Part shown: positions 34,889-44,471 of the stretch, in pieces
How the letters are laid out: each line of letters opens with the position of its first letter
Position numbering within the stretch: the stretch's first letter is position 1
Assembly (NCBI GenBank): GCA_040779335.1
Contig: JBFONV010000003.1
Location: 124,001 to 188,000 of the forward strand
From: JBFONV01 sp040779335
GTDB lineage: Bacteria; Pseudomonadota; Gammaproteobacteria; Enterobacterales; Alteromonadaceae
Length of the DNA: 64,000 nucleotides
Direction: 5' to 3'
The notes under the pieces: generated by a model
The model's database searches: none
Told to the model about the DNA's origin: nothing
The model's input: only the letters and a program-made list of their open reading frames with translations
Position numbers and translations under genes: made by a program

Positions 34889-36109
34889 TTAATCGCGATT
34901 GTAGCCAAAAGGATCATCAATAGAAAATGAAGGCTCAGTAAACCATTTTGGACCATTTTCGCTCATATAGAAGTGATCTTCTAATCGCACGCCAAACTCT
35001 CCAGGTAATACCAGCATGGGTTCGTTAGAAAACGACATACCAACGGCAAGAGGGGTGCGATCACTTCGCACCAAGTATGGCCATTCATGAATATCTAAAC
35101 CAATGCCGTGGCCCGTTCTGTGCGGACAACCAGGCGTTTCATAATCAGGCCCCATACCTTGACTAGCAATATAACGACGAGCCGCAACATCGACCTCCCC
35201 ACATGGTACGCCTAACTGAGCGGCATCAAATGCTTTTAGCTGCGCCATTTTTTCGACATGCCACATATCCCGTTGACGCTGACTTGCTTCACCAAATACG
35301 TAGGTGCGAGTGATATCTGAATTATACCCTTCAAGTTGACAGCCAGTGTCTATGAGTACAATGTCATTTTTTTCTAATGTTTTTGGTGTTTTTACACCGT
35401 GAGGGTAGGAGGTGTCTTCACCAAATAGGACTATACAAAAATAAGAGCCCGCCGTTGCCCCCACACGTTTATGAGCTTCATTAATAAATGTTTCAACTTC
35501 TTGGGTGGTAATACCTTCGCGTAATATTCGGGCTGTCGCTTTATGTACCTGCATTGTCATATCTTTTGCACGTTGTAAAAGTGCTATTTCGGCGGGCGAT
35601 TTTTGGCTTCGACAACCTGCGGTCACAAGTTTCGCATCGATTAGCTCAAAATTGCTAGCGTATTGTTTGATGCCATCGGCAATGAAAAATGCAGTAGATT
35701 CATCTATAGCAATTTTTCCCTTATTTATTCCCATAGCAGCAAGTGTTTCAATGAAAAGTTGATAGGGGCTTTGGTGTTCCTGCCAACCGTTAATTTTTCC
35801 TGCAACGGTCATATATTGACTTAAAGTATTTATTTCAAAAAAAGGAGTGATGTACTCAATGGCTCCATGTTTGGGAATGATTGCACCAACCATACGTTCA
35901 CTGGCATACCAACGAGTGCCTGTATAATAGTAAAGGTTGGTGCCTGCATTTATGTAGGTGGCGTCTATATTATGCTCACGCATTAATTGTTGTGCTTTAT
36001 CAATACGTTGATTAAATTCTGCTAGCGAAATTTTATTGATGCCCGAGGTCATATCAACAAGCTGCGCTAATTCTTTATCTGGCGTTGAACCGCCTACACC
36101 TATTGTCAT
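34889..36109 (-). CDS. M24 family metallopeptidase (Xaa-Pro peptidase type)
   Basis: A 406-residue cytosolic enzyme of the pita-bread fold. An N-terminal creatinase-like domain (about 40-160) precedes the catalytic domain. Metal ligands are seen in LIDTGCQLEGYNSDITRTYVFG (two Asp), HRTGHGIGLDIHEWPYL (His), FSNEPMLVLPGEFGVRLEDHFYMSE (two Glu). This set is typical of proline-specific peptidases (PepP/PepQ group), which trim Xaa-Pro bonds. Which peptide class it prefers is not visible. It is a single gene with a 546-base gene-free stretch upstream. Confidence 0.9.
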   Translation of the reverse strand: MTIGVGGSTPDKELAQLVDMTSGINKISLAEFNQRIDKAQQLMREHNIDATYINAGTNLYYYTGTRWYASERMVGAIIPKHGAIEYITPFFEINTLSQYMTVAGKINGWQEHQSPYQLFIETLAAMGINKGKIAIDESTAFFIADGIKQYASNFELIDAKLVTAGCRSQKSPAEIALLQRAKDMTMQVHKATARILREGITTQEVETFINEAHKRVGATAGSYFCIVLFGEDTSYPHGVKTPKTLEKNDIVLIDTGCQLEGYNSDITRTYVFGEASQRQRDMWHVEKMAQLKAFDAAQLGVPCGEVDVAARRYIASQGMGPDYETPGCPHRTGHGIGLDIHEWPYLVRSDRTPLAVGMSFSNEPMLVLPGEFGVRLEDHFYMSENGPKWFTEPSFSIDDPFGYNRD

Positions 36110-36655
36110 TTATGTGTCCATTAGTCGTTAAAGTTTTATTGAGTATGCCATGCTTTTTTAATTGTGTGAATACTTTATACAATATCCTGTTTCAGCTTTA
36201 TGGATGAATCATCAGCTTTTTTTATTGATAATTGCCCAGTTCCCTTTTACTGATTCATACTATAAATTCTTCTAAAGCAAGTGGCTAATGTAATTGCAAT
36301 AACATGTACATGGCGGTTCAGTAAATGTTAATCATCATGACTGCTCTTAATCATAACATTTGCTTATATTTATTGAACATCATTGTAAGGACTGTCAAAA
36401 TTCGAGTATTGTAGTCTTTTAGATATAAATTCCGATAAGAAAGAACGCGTTACTTAAGTTCCAACGGAAGTCTTATGTAGTGCAATGGGGTATATTTAGC
36501 GCCTTAGCGTATTAAAATACCAATAACGTATTAATTATTAAATAATAATGTCAAATTATTAATATTGGCTCGAAATCTGCTGAACACGCGTAGCGTCATG
36601 TAATCGTCAATTGACGAAGATGTCGCAGATTTTTTTAACTTAGGAGTAGTATTGG
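36110..36655. other. Gene-free stretch between the M24 peptidase and the STAS gene
   Basis: About 546 AT-rich bases between divergent genes with no credible frame. The only strong structure is the hairpin with a T-run at 36573-36637. The rest should contain the promoters of the M24 gene and of the STAS operon; no consensus promoter stands out. The length leaves room for a small RNA that would end at the hairpin. Confidence 0.5.
36573..36637 (+). terminator. Hairpin with T-run upstream of the STAS gene (attenuator or small-RNA terminator)
   Basis: AAATCTGC (36573-36580) and GCAGATTT (36625-36632) pair, followed by T to 36636. Inside lies the perfect palindrome CGTCAATTGACG (36605-36616). The stem ends about 20 bases before the STAS start codon, so it could end a leader or small RNA, or attenuate the operon. 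Confidence 0.5.
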
Positions 36656-36964
36656 ATGACAATTAAGACATACGTTTCGGAAGACGATAAAAACGTGACT
36701 ATTTCAATTGAAGATCGTTTTGATTTTTCATTGCATCAATTATTTAGGGATGCCTATAGCCAATTTTCAAAAGCAGAAACCATATTTACACTTGATTTAA
36801 GTAAAACGAGCTATATGGATAGCTCGGCTTTAGGTATGATTTTATTATTGAAAGACCATGCTGAAAATTTGTTTGGTAAAGTGATTATTAGTCAGCCTAA
36901 TAGCGATGTGAACAAAATTTTGGAGATAGCGCAATTTCATCGCCTTTTTAGCATTGAGCACTAA
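36656..36964 (+). CDS. STAS-domain anti-sigma factor antagonist (HsbA/CrsA-like)
   Basis: A 102-residue single STAS domain. TLDLSKTSYMDSSALGMILLLKDHAEN carries the signature with the phosphorylatable serine at 56 or 57 after Asp55. Such proteins switch partners according to phosphorylation: free to bind an anti-sigma or effector when unphosphorylated. It is 3 bases upstream of a receiver-PP2C-kinase gene, the layout of HsbA-HsbR in Pseudomonas and CrsA-CrsR in Shewanella, where the pair controls FlgM or sigma-S. TAGGAG lies 9 bases before the ATG. Its target here is not known. Confidence 0.9.
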   Translation: MTIKTYVSEDDKNVTISIEDRFDFSLHQLFRDAYSQFSKAETIFTLDLSKTSYMDSSALGMILLLKDHAENLFGKVIISQPNSDVNKILEIAQFHRLFSIEH

Positions 36965-36967
36965 TCA

Positions 36968-38698
36968 ATGCGAACGATAAGTAATATTCATATAGGTAAG
37001 ATTGTTTTAATTGTTGATGATTCTTCGACCCGATGCCAAGTATTGAAAAGGGTGTTAGAGGAAGAAAACTATCATGTTCATACCGCAACTAATGGTGTTG
37101 ATGCGGTTAATAAATTTATTAACCATCATCCTGATCTCATTTTGTTAGATATTAGTATGCCTATCATGAATGGTTACGATACGGCTCGAAAGATTAAAAG
37201 CCTACCGAGTGGTAACTTAACTCCGCTTATATTTATTACTAATGAAAATACCGAACAGGCCTACATTGATGGCGTAGACTCTGGCGCTGATGGTGTATTA
37301 GTGCGACCATTTTCTGCTGAAGTGTTTAAAGCAAAAATTAAGTCTCTTCGTCGGATCAGTGATTTACATCGCCAAGTAAAATTGTTGCAGCAAGAGCAGC
37401 AACACGATACGGAATTGGCTGAAAAGTTATTATCGGGAGTGATTGAGTCTAGAAATTTTGGTCTGGATAAAATAGGGGTGATCAAACAAGCTGCGGCGAT
37501 TTTTAGCGGTGACATTCAATTATCTGCTTTGTGCCCCAATGGTGATGTTAATGTGTTGCTGGGGGACTTTACTGGCCATGGTTTACGTTCTTCAATCGGA
37601 GCTATACCATTAACTGAAACATTTCGAGCGATGACCAAAAAAGGTTTTTCACTGTTTGAAATCATCGTACAAGTAAATAAACAGTTGTACAATTTGTTAC
37701 CTGCTGATTTATTTTTAGCGGCAACCTTTATCAGTATTTCACCCCATGAGCAGTCGGTTTATATATTAAACGCTGGGTTACCCGATTCTTATATTTTTGA
37801 TGCTGATGCGAATATAAAACACCAAATATCTTCAAGCCATCCACCACTCGGTGTGCTGCCTAAATTATTACCTGATACACGATTAACCGTTTACTCGATT
37901 AGTGCGATGGATCGAGTGGTATTGATCAGTGACGGCATAATTGAAGCAAGAAACCAAAATAAAGAAATGTATGGCTATGAACGATTTTTGATAGCCGTTA
38001 AACAGGGAGTGTTAACGGATAATGTCTCTCAAATGGTGTTGAATGATATCAATATGTTTTGTGAAAATGCGGTACAAGAAGATGATATCTCGTTATTAGA
38101 TATTCCATGTGGCGGTTGGGAGCAGCAATTTAATATTGAAGCCGTTAATGCTCACAACGTCGATTATATGGAAGATGTGTATGACGCGCTCACGCCGGTA
38201 TGGAAATGGAATTTAAATTTAACAGGCAAACGATTATCGTCGATCAACCCCATCCCATTAGCGATGAATCAAATAAATGAAATTGAAGGGGCGGGAGACC
38301 ATTGGCAACATTTGTACACTATTTTGACGGAATTATTTGTCAATGCAATTGATCATGGCGTGCTTAATTTAGACTCAGGGTTAAAGAATTCAGCGGAAGG
38401 CTTTTCACAATACTATAATGAAAGAGAAAAGCGTTTAAGAGCTTTAGATACTGGTTATGTCGATATCTATTTAGAATACTATCTATTAGCTCGAGGCGGA
38501 AAAATGATTATTAAGGTTAAAGACAGCGGTGCAGGATTTAATACCTTCAAAGTCTTTAAAAATATCAGTGATTCTTCTAACAGTGGTTATGCGTTAAGTG
38601 GTCGAGGAGTCGAATTGATAAATCGCTTATGCGATACTATTGAATACAAGGAAAATGGTACCTTAGTCGAAGCTACCTATGTTTGGAATATTAAATAG
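36968..38698 (+). CDS. Response regulator with PP2C phosphatase and HATPase kinase domains (HsbR/CrsR-like)
   Basis: A 576-residue switch protein. The receiver domain (about 10-130) has Asp61 in LILLDISMP. The SpoIIE/RsbU-type PP2C domain (about 165-380) has metal-binding Asp residues in LLGDFTGHG, LISDGIIEAR and EDDISLLDI. A GHKL kinase domain (about 430-576) has ELFVNAIDHGVL (N box), DSGAGFN and GRGVELINRL. It can thus both phosphorylate and dephosphorylate the STAS protein encoded just upstream, with the receiver setting the balance, as shown for HsbR and CrsR. No histidine kinase is adjacent. Confidence 0.92.
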   Translation: MRTISNIHIGKIVLIVDDSSTRCQVLKRVLEEENYHVHTATNGVDAVNKFINHHPDLILLDISMPIMNGYDTARKIKSLPSGNLTPLIFITNENTEQAYIDGVDSGADGVLVRPFSAEVFKAKIKSLRRISDLHRQVKLLQQEQQHDTELAEKLLSGVIESRNFGLDKIGVIKQAAAIFSGDIQLSALCPNGDVNVLLGDFTGHGLRSSIGAIPLTETFRAMTKKGFSLFEIIVQVNKQLYNLLPADLFLAATFISISPHEQSVYILNAGLPDSYIFDADANIKHQISSSHPPLGVLPKLLPDTRLTVYSISAMDRVVLISDGIIEARNQNKEMYGYERFLIAVKQGVLTDNVSQMVLNDINMFCENAVQEDDISLLDIPCGGWEQQFNIEAVNAHNVDYMEDVYDALTPVWKWNLNLTGKRLSSINPIPLAMNQINEIEGAGDHWQHLYTILTELFVNAIDHGVLNLDSGLKNSAEGFSQYYNEREKRLRALDTGYVDIYLEYYLLARGGKMIIKVKDSGAGFNTFKVFKNISDSSNSGYALSGRGVELINRLCDTIEYKENGTLVEATYVWNIK

Positions 38699-38864
38699 TT
38701 TAAAGGTATTATTATTTTAATGGCTTAATACCTATCGCAATAACGATCAAGGATAGAGTGCTCAAGGATAGAATGATTTGATTTCGCTTGATTTGTTATT
38801 CACATCCGTCAAATTTTAGCTAAGCTTATGATATTTACAATTAAACGAGTCTGAGAAAAATTTT

Positions 38865-40190
38865 ATGTATACAGTGTTAGCCATTGATGATGCAAAAGAT
38901 ACTATAATGTTACTCGATTTTGATTTGTCTTCTGCAGGCTATCAGGTCATAACTGCAGATTCTGGTGAACGTGGCTTAGAGTTATTGGCAAAAAATAACG
39001 TCGATCTTATTCTTCTCGATATGTATATGGCAGGTATGTCAGGACTCGATACCCTAGCAAAAATAAAAGTACAGTCTGATACCGCACAAATTCCCGTTAT
39101 TATGTTATCAGCATCTGATGATGAAGATGAAATAGTCGCTGCTTTAGAGCTCGGGGCTGATGACTATGTAACTAAGCCTTATATAGCAAAAGTACTGCTT
39201 GCTCGTATTCGCACCTCGCTTCGATTAATGGAAAAAACCCAAGAACTTGAACGGCTAGCGAAAACAGATTTTCTTACTGGGATCAATAATCGTGGAAGCT
39301 TTGATGCTTTGACCGCAAAAGCGATAAGTCAATGCAGACGATTTTCTCAAGTACTGACATTGGCTATGTTTGATATCGATAAGTTTAAAGGTATCAATGA
39401 TACCTATGGTCATGAAGCTGGTGATAAGGTCTTAATCGATTTCGCAAAATCATTGCTATTGTCCTTTCGCGAGTATGACATTATCGGACGCATCGGTGGT
39501 GAAGAATTTGCTGTATGTATGCCTAACACGCCAATTGAGCAAGCACTGAGCGCCTGTGAGCGACTGAGGAAGCATGTCGAGCAGCATATAACCAAAGTAG
39601 GGGAAAATCACTCGGTGTCTTTGTCCGTGACGGTTAGTGGTGGTGTAGCGTCTGCATTAGGTGATGATATAGATTTGAATCAACTTTTTCGTAAAGCTGA
39701 CTTAGGTTTGTATCAAGCGAAAAACTCTGGCCGCAATGCCATTATAGATGCAAGTAGTATTGATGCGAGTACTCTTGATGATCATGATATGGATAACATA
39801 CCAACATCGGAGGAGGTCGCTGAGCCTTATCCTGGTATTGATGTCTCTATTGGTATTAGTAATGTTTTAGGTGATCAAACGCTATTTGAAGAAATTTTGC
39901 TGATGTTTTATCAAGATCACCATCAAGACCAAGAAAAAATAGCCCAAGCTTTGTCGATGGGGGATATTTTGCTTGCCAAACATTTATCACATACGTTAAA
40001 AGGCGTAGCATCGTCCATAGGGGCTATTGAGTTGTCGGAAAGTGTTCAGGAGCTGGATGAAGCGATAAATCAGCAAAACAATCAGTTGTACGATGTCTTG
40101 TATGAGGAAGTGGCTAGTACCCTAAATAGGGTCATAACGGGAATTAAGAATAGCCTAGGCGATAGGATAGTCTCAGCTGATACGAATTAA
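38865..40190 (+). CDS. Response regulator with GGDEF diguanylate cyclase and Hpt domains
   Basis: A 441-residue protein. The receiver (1-120) has Asp52 in LILLDMYM. The GGDEF domain has the active-site GGEEF (211-215) and an allosteric RxxD I-site (REYD) five residues before it, so it should make c-di-GMP with product inhibition. The C-terminal Hpt domain has HTLKGVA with phospho-accepting His376. It follows the HsbR-like gene by 166 bases on the same strand and may act in the same pathway, with the Hpt passing phosphate to the HsbR-like receiver. That link is inferred. Confidence 0.92.
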   Translation: MYTVLAIDDAKDTIMLLDFDLSSAGYQVITADSGERGLELLAKNNVDLILLDMYMAGMSGLDTLAKIKVQSDTAQIPVIMLSASDDEDEIVAALELGADDYVTKPYIAKVLLARIRTSLRLMEKTQELERLAKTDFLTGINNRGSFDALTAKAISQCRRFSQVLTLAMFDIDKFKGINDTYGHEAGDKVLIDFAKSLLLSFREYDIIGRIGGEEFAVCMPNTPIEQALSACERLRKHVEQHITKVGENHSVSLSVTVSGGVASALGDDIDLNQLFRKADLGLYQAKNSGRNAIIDASSIDASTLDDHDMDNIPTSEEVAEPYPGIDVSIGISNVLGDQTLFEEILLMFYQDHHQDQEKIAQALSMGDILLAKHLSHTLKGVASSIGAIELSESVQELDEAINQQNNQLYDVLYEEVASTLNRVITGIKNSLGDRIVSADTN

Positions 40191-40202
40191 CACGCGCTTG
40201 TA

Positions 40203-40460
40203 TCAGTCAATCTCTAATGATAAGTCCGATCGGGGCACACAGCAGCAGGGCAGAATTTCATTCTCGCCAATATAAGCTAAAGGATCACCATTTGGGTAAT
40301 CTATTTCGCCTTTTTTTAATTTCACTCGGCATACCCCACAAAAACCGTCTCGGCAGTGGTAATGTACTTCAACCTTTGCCGCTTCTAAACATTCCAATAG
40401 ACTCTTTTGAGAATCAAGAAAGATAATTTCTTTGTTGTTGACGGTAACTTTATGACCCAC
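40203..40460 (-). CDS. yfaE: 2Fe-2S ferredoxin YfaE, ribonucleotide reductase maintenance
   Basis: An 85-residue plant-type ferredoxin. Cluster cysteines lie in HYHCRDGFCGVCRVKL and the later LPCCCV. YfaE reduces the di-iron centre of NrdB to restore its tyrosyl radical. It follows nrdB by 82 bases on the same strand, the order found in enteric bacteria. Its end is only 12 bases from that of the convergent GGDEF gene, with no terminator visible between them. Confidence 0.93.
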   Translation of the reverse strand: MGHKVTVNNKEIIFLDSQKSLLECLEAAKVEVHYHCRDGFCGVCRVKLKKGEIDYPNGDPLAYIGENEILPCCCVPRSDLSLEID

Positions 40461-40542
40461 GTTTAAACCATTCGTTTATTATTTAATGCTTTGGCTGAAA
40501 GTGTCTGTTTTTCCGCCAAAGCCTCGCTAATATGCATGATTT

Positions 40543-41673
40543 TTATAAATCGAAGTCGTCAAAGTCGTCACTTGACACTGACGAGTCTACTTGACCCACT
40601 AGATAGCTTGATATCTCAGTTTCTTGAGGTGCAACCTGGACATTATCGCTGGATAAATAGGCATTGATCCATGGTAATGGGTTGGTTTTTATTGAGAAGG
40701 GGGCATCTAAGCCTATCGCTGCCATACGTTGATTACTGATATACTCAATGTACTGTTTTAAAATTTCTGCGTTTAGTCCGATCATCGAGCCATCTTTAAA
40801 CAAATATTCTGCCCATTCTTTTTCCTGTTCTACAACATCTAAAAAGACCTGACGACCTTGTTCTTTCATTTCTCGGCTTATAGCTTCCATTTCTGGATCA
40901 TCTTGTCCATTTGCCCATAAATTGAGAATGGTTTGCGTACCGGTTAAGTGTAAGGCTTCATCACGTGCGATGAGCTTTATGATCTTGGCATTACCTTCTA
41001 ATAATTCCCGCTCTGCAAAAGCAAATGAGCAAGCAAAGCTAACATAAAAGCGGATCGCTTCTAGTGCGTTAACTGAGCATATTGCCAGATACAAATGTTC
41101 TTTGATTATACGACGACTGACTTCAATTGTTTTGCCGTCAACCGTATAAGAGCCATCACCTTGTGAATGAAATAGCTGCGTTAATAAAATGACATCATCA
41201 AAGTATTTAGCGATGCTGCTAGCGCGATTTAATATCGCCGGATTAACCACAATGTCATCAAAGACTTCACTGGGATTGCTAAAAAGGTTACGCAAAATAT
41301 GGGTGTAAGAGCGTGAGTGTATGGTTTCGCTAAACGCCCAAGTTTCAACCCACGTCTCTAATTCAGGTAACGATACGATCGGCAACAAAACGGCGTTTAC
41401 CGAACGCGCCGCCATACTATCTAATAATGTTTGGTATTTTAGGTTGGAAATAAAAATATGCTTTTCAGAGTCAGTTAAACTTTGCCAGTCAGCTCTGTCT
41501 TTTGAAACATCGACTTCCTCAGGACGCCAGAAAAACGATAATTGTTTTTCGATTAAACGTTCAAAGTTGACAAATTTTTGCTGGTCATAGCGACTGACAT
41601 TAACACTTTGTCCCAAAAACATAGGTTCGCTCAAAGCATCATTTGCTGTTTGATTAAATGTGCTATACGTCAT
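40543..41673 (-). CDS. nrdB: Ribonucleoside-diphosphate reductase class Ia, beta subunit
   Basis: A 376-residue di-iron protein that holds the stable tyrosyl radical. Visible family blocks are FFWRPEEVDVSKDRADW, WAFSETIHSRSYTHILRN (radical Tyr in SRSYTH and an iron-ligand Glu), ICSVNALEAIRFYVSFA and KLIARDEALHLTGTQ (iron ligands). The end DDFDDFDL is the acidic tail that docks on NrdA. It is downstream of nrdA with a 129-base gap and upstream of yfaE. Confidence 0.97.
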   Translation of the reverse strand: MTYSTFNQTANDALSEPMFLGQSVNVSRYDQQKFVNFERLIEKQLSFFWRPEEVDVSKDRADWQSLTDSEKHIFISNLKYQTLLDSMAARSVNAVLLPIVSLPELETWVETWAFSETIHSRSYTHILRNLFSNPSEVFDDIVVNPAILNRASSIAKYFDDVILLTQLFHSQGDGSYTVDGKTIEVSRRIIKEHLYLAICSVNALEAIRFYVSFACSFAFAERELLEGNAKIIKLIARDEALHLTGTQTILNLWANGQDDPEMEAISREMKEQGRQVFLDVVEQEKEWAEYLFKDGSMIGLNAEILKQYIEYISNQRMAAIGLDAPFSIKTNPLPWINAYLSSDNVQVAPQETEISSYLVGQVDSSVSSDDFDDFDL

Positions 41674-41802
41674 TTCTTCTCCTAAAACACTCGGTGAATA
41701 CGTCCAAGTGTTAATGAAATTTTGTTGTTGTAAAAGGTAATGTTGAGGTCGTGTTTTGTTTTATACGCGGTAATTTTATGAAGAAACTACCGCGTTTATT
41801 TT

Positions 41803-44076
41803 TTATATTTTACACGCACCGCCGGCACAATCATCGCTCTCGATTTCCACTTGACTGTCGTCTGCACCATCTCGAGTATTATGATAGTACATAGTTTTAA
41901 CACCAAGTTTATAAGCGGTTAGAATATCCTTTAAGATTTGTTTGACTGGAACTTTTCCACCTTCAAATCGAGCAGGATCATAATTGGTATTCGCCGATAT
42001 AGTTTGGTCGACAAACTTTTGCATGATACCTACAAGTTGCAAATAACCTTCATTACTTGGGATATTCCAGAGTAATTCATAGTTATTTTTTAGCTCTCTA
42101 TATTCAGGTACAACCTGCTTTAACACTCCATCTTTACTGGCTTTGATGCTGATCAAGCCGCGTGGTGGTTCAATGCCGTTGGTTGCGTTTGAAATTTGAG
42201 ATGAAGTCTCTGAAGGCATTAATGCTGAAACGGTTGAGTTTCTAACACCGTATTCTTTTATGCTTTCGCGTAGGCTTTCCCAATCAAGGTGCAGCGCTTC
42301 ACTGGTAATGTTGTCAATTTCTTTTTTATAGGTATCAATTGGCAAAATTCCTTTAGCAAGGCGGGTTTCGTTAAACTTAGGGCATGCCCCTTGTTCTTTT
42401 GCTAATTGATTCGACGCTTTTAACAAATAATATTGAATGGCTTCAAACGTTTTATGCGTTAAGTTATTGGCACTGCCATTTGAATAGAAAACACCATTTT
42501 TCGCTAAATAATAGGCGTAATTAATTACACCTATGCCTAAGGTACGTCTACCCATAGTTGCATTGTATGCAGCTGGGACAGGGTAATCTTGATAATCAAG
42601 TAAGTTATCAAGTGCCCGCACAGCTAAATCAGCGAGACTTTCAAGCTCATCCAAACTGTTAATTGCACCCAAGTTAAAAGCCGATAGGGTACATAGCGCT
42701 ATCTCACCATTAGGGTCGTTAACATCGGTCATCGGCTTAGTCGGTAAAGCAATTTCTAAACATAAGTTACTTTGACGAATAGGAGCCATTGAAGGCTCAA
42801 AAGGACTATGAGTATTACAGTGATCGACGTTTTGTAGATATATTCTGCCGGTACTTGCACGCTCTTGAGCGAATAAGGTAAATAATTCTATCGCTTTGAT
42901 GCATTTTTTACGGATAGAATCGTCTGCTTCGTACTTAAGATAAAGCGCTTCAAATTTTTCTTGGTCCTCGAAGAATGCATCGTATAAGCCAGGGACGTCA
43001 CTAGGACTGAACAAAGTGATAGACTCACCCTTGATCAAGCGCTGGTACATTACTTTATTGAATTGAACACCATAATCTAGATGGCGTACACGATTTTCTT
43101 CAACACCACGGTTGTTTTTAAGCACAAGCAGACTTTCTACTTCTAAATGCCAAAGTGGGTAGAATAGTGTCGCTGCGCCGCCACGAACACCGCCTTGTGA
43201 GCAGCTTTTAACTGCAGTCTGGAAATGTTTGTAAAAAGGAATGCAGCCAGTATGAAAAGCTTCGCCATTACGAATGGTGCTACCTAATGCTCGTATACGC
43301 CCAGCATTAATACCTATACCAGCGCGCTGTGATACATATTTTACAATAGCGCTTGAGGTTGCATTGATAGAGTCTAAGCTATCACCACATTCAATTAATA
43401 CACAAGATGAAAACTGACGAGTAGGAGTACGAACACCTGCCATAATAGGGGTTGGTAACGAGAGCTTAAAGGTAGAAATCGCGTTATAAAAGCCTTCGAT
43501 ATAGTCTAAGCGTGTTTCTTTTGGATATTTAGCAAATAAGCATGCAGACACCAATATGTATAAAAATTGAGCGCTCTCATATATTTCACCAGTAACACGA
43601 TTTTGAACTAGGTACTTGCCTTCGAGCTGTTTAACCGCAGCATAACTAAAATTTAGATCTCTTTTATGATCTAAAAATTGTTCCATTTGTTCAAATTCAT
43701 CCTGAGTGTAATCGGCAAGTAAATGCTGATCATACTTACCCGCTTCGACGAGCTTAACTACGTGCTGATAAAGTTTAGGTGGCTGAAATTTGCCATAGGC
43801 TTTTTTACGTAAATGAAATATCGCTAAACGGGCCGACAGATATTGATAGTCTGGCGTTTCTTCAGAAATTAAATCAGCGGCAGCTTTAATAATGGTTTCA
43901 TGAATATCTTCGGTTTTTATGCCGTCATAAAATTGGATATGTGATTTCAGCTCTACCTGTGACACTGAAACATCGTCTAATCCGTCCGCAGCCCAAGCAA
44001 TAACGCGATGAATTTTTTCTAAATCGATTGATTCTTTTTCGCCGTTTCGTTTTGTTACAAAAAGATTGTTATTCAT
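41803..44076 (-). CDS. nrdA: Ribonucleoside-diphosphate reductase class Ia, alpha subunit
   Basis: A 757-residue catalytic subunit that reduces NDPs to dNDPs aerobically. The N-terminal ATP cone (FVTKRNGEKESIDLEKIHRVIAWA) means activity control by ATP and dATP. Active-site cysteines appear in FSSCVLIECGDS, NLCLEIALPT and GEIALCTLSAFNLGAIN, and the redox-shuttle pair in the C-terminal DDCAGGACKI. First gene of nrdA-nrdB-yfaE. Two NrdR-box-like sites lie upstream at 44165-44210. Confidence 0.97.
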   Translation of the reverse strand: MNNNLFVTKRNGEKESIDLEKIHRVIAWAADGLDDVSVSQVELKSHIQFYDGIKTEDIHETIIKAAADLISEETPDYQYLSARLAIFHLRKKAYGKFQPPKLYQHVVKLVEAGKYDQHLLADYTQDEFEQMEQFLDHKRDLNFSYAAVKQLEGKYLVQNRVTGEIYESAQFLYILVSACLFAKYPKETRLDYIEGFYNAISTFKLSLPTPIMAGVRTPTRQFSSCVLIECGDSLDSINATSSAIVKYVSQRAGIGINAGRIRALGSTIRNGEAFHTGCIPFYKHFQTAVKSCSQGGVRGGAATLFYPLWHLEVESLLVLKNNRGVEENRVRHLDYGVQFNKVMYQRLIKGESITLFSPSDVPGLYDAFFEDQEKFEALYLKYEADDSIRKKCIKAIELFTLFAQERASTGRIYLQNVDHCNTHSPFEPSMAPIRQSNLCLEIALPTKPMTDVNDPNGEIALCTLSAFNLGAINSLDELESLADLAVRALDNLLDYQDYPVPAAYNATMGRRTLGIGVINYAYYLAKNGVFYSNGSANNLTHKTFEAIQYYLLKASNQLAKEQGACPKFNETRLAKGILPIDTYKKEIDNITSEALHLDWESLRESIKEYGVRNSTVSALMPSETSSQISNATNGIEPPRGLISIKASKDGVLKQVVPEYRELKNNYELLWNIPSNEGYLQLVGIMQKFVDQTISANTNYDPARFEGGKVPVKQILKDILTAYKLGVKTMYYHNTRDGADDSQVEIESDDCAGGACKI

Positions 44077-44471
44077 GAAAGACCTGTAAATCTAATTATT
44101 ATTTTAATTTTCAAAAGAAGGATAGTTTTCCCCGTTATACTTTATTTGTCGTTGGACAAATGATGCACAACATATGGGGGTGTTTTAAAAACTAATCACA
44201 AGATAGTGAGGTTTTGGGACTATTGCAAGTGATAATATTTTCACTTTTTATAGAAAACTCTTCGTAGTAAAACAATGGTTAGTAATGACTAACGTAGCGT
44301 CGGCTTTTTATTTTGATATTTAAGAAACGCAATGATTATTTCAAGTTAATTTTTAGCGATAGAATTATTTTCATTAAAAATTTAACCTCGATATTACTAT
44401 TTGTAATATATTTTAAATAAATCAATAAAAACAAATGGTTAATTGTTTTGCTTTATCTTTGAACAACTTGA
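44077..44471. other. Upstream region of the nrdAB-yfaE operon
   Basis: A 395-base gene-free stretch between gph and nrdA, both leftward. It holds the NrdR-box-like pair (44165-44210) and the dyad GTTAGTAATGACTAAC (44278-44293). Otherwise AT-rich without structure that I can name. Confidence 0.5.
44165..44210 (-). promoter_or_regulatory. Candidate pair of NrdR boxes upstream of nrdA
   Basis: GCACAACATATGGGGG (44165-44180) and ATCACAAGATAGTGAG (44195-44210) each resemble the ACACWATATATWGTGT NrdR consensus in their first halves. Their CACAA cores are 31 bases apart, three helical turns, the spacing NrdR pairs use. The second halves match poorly. Confidence 0.45.
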
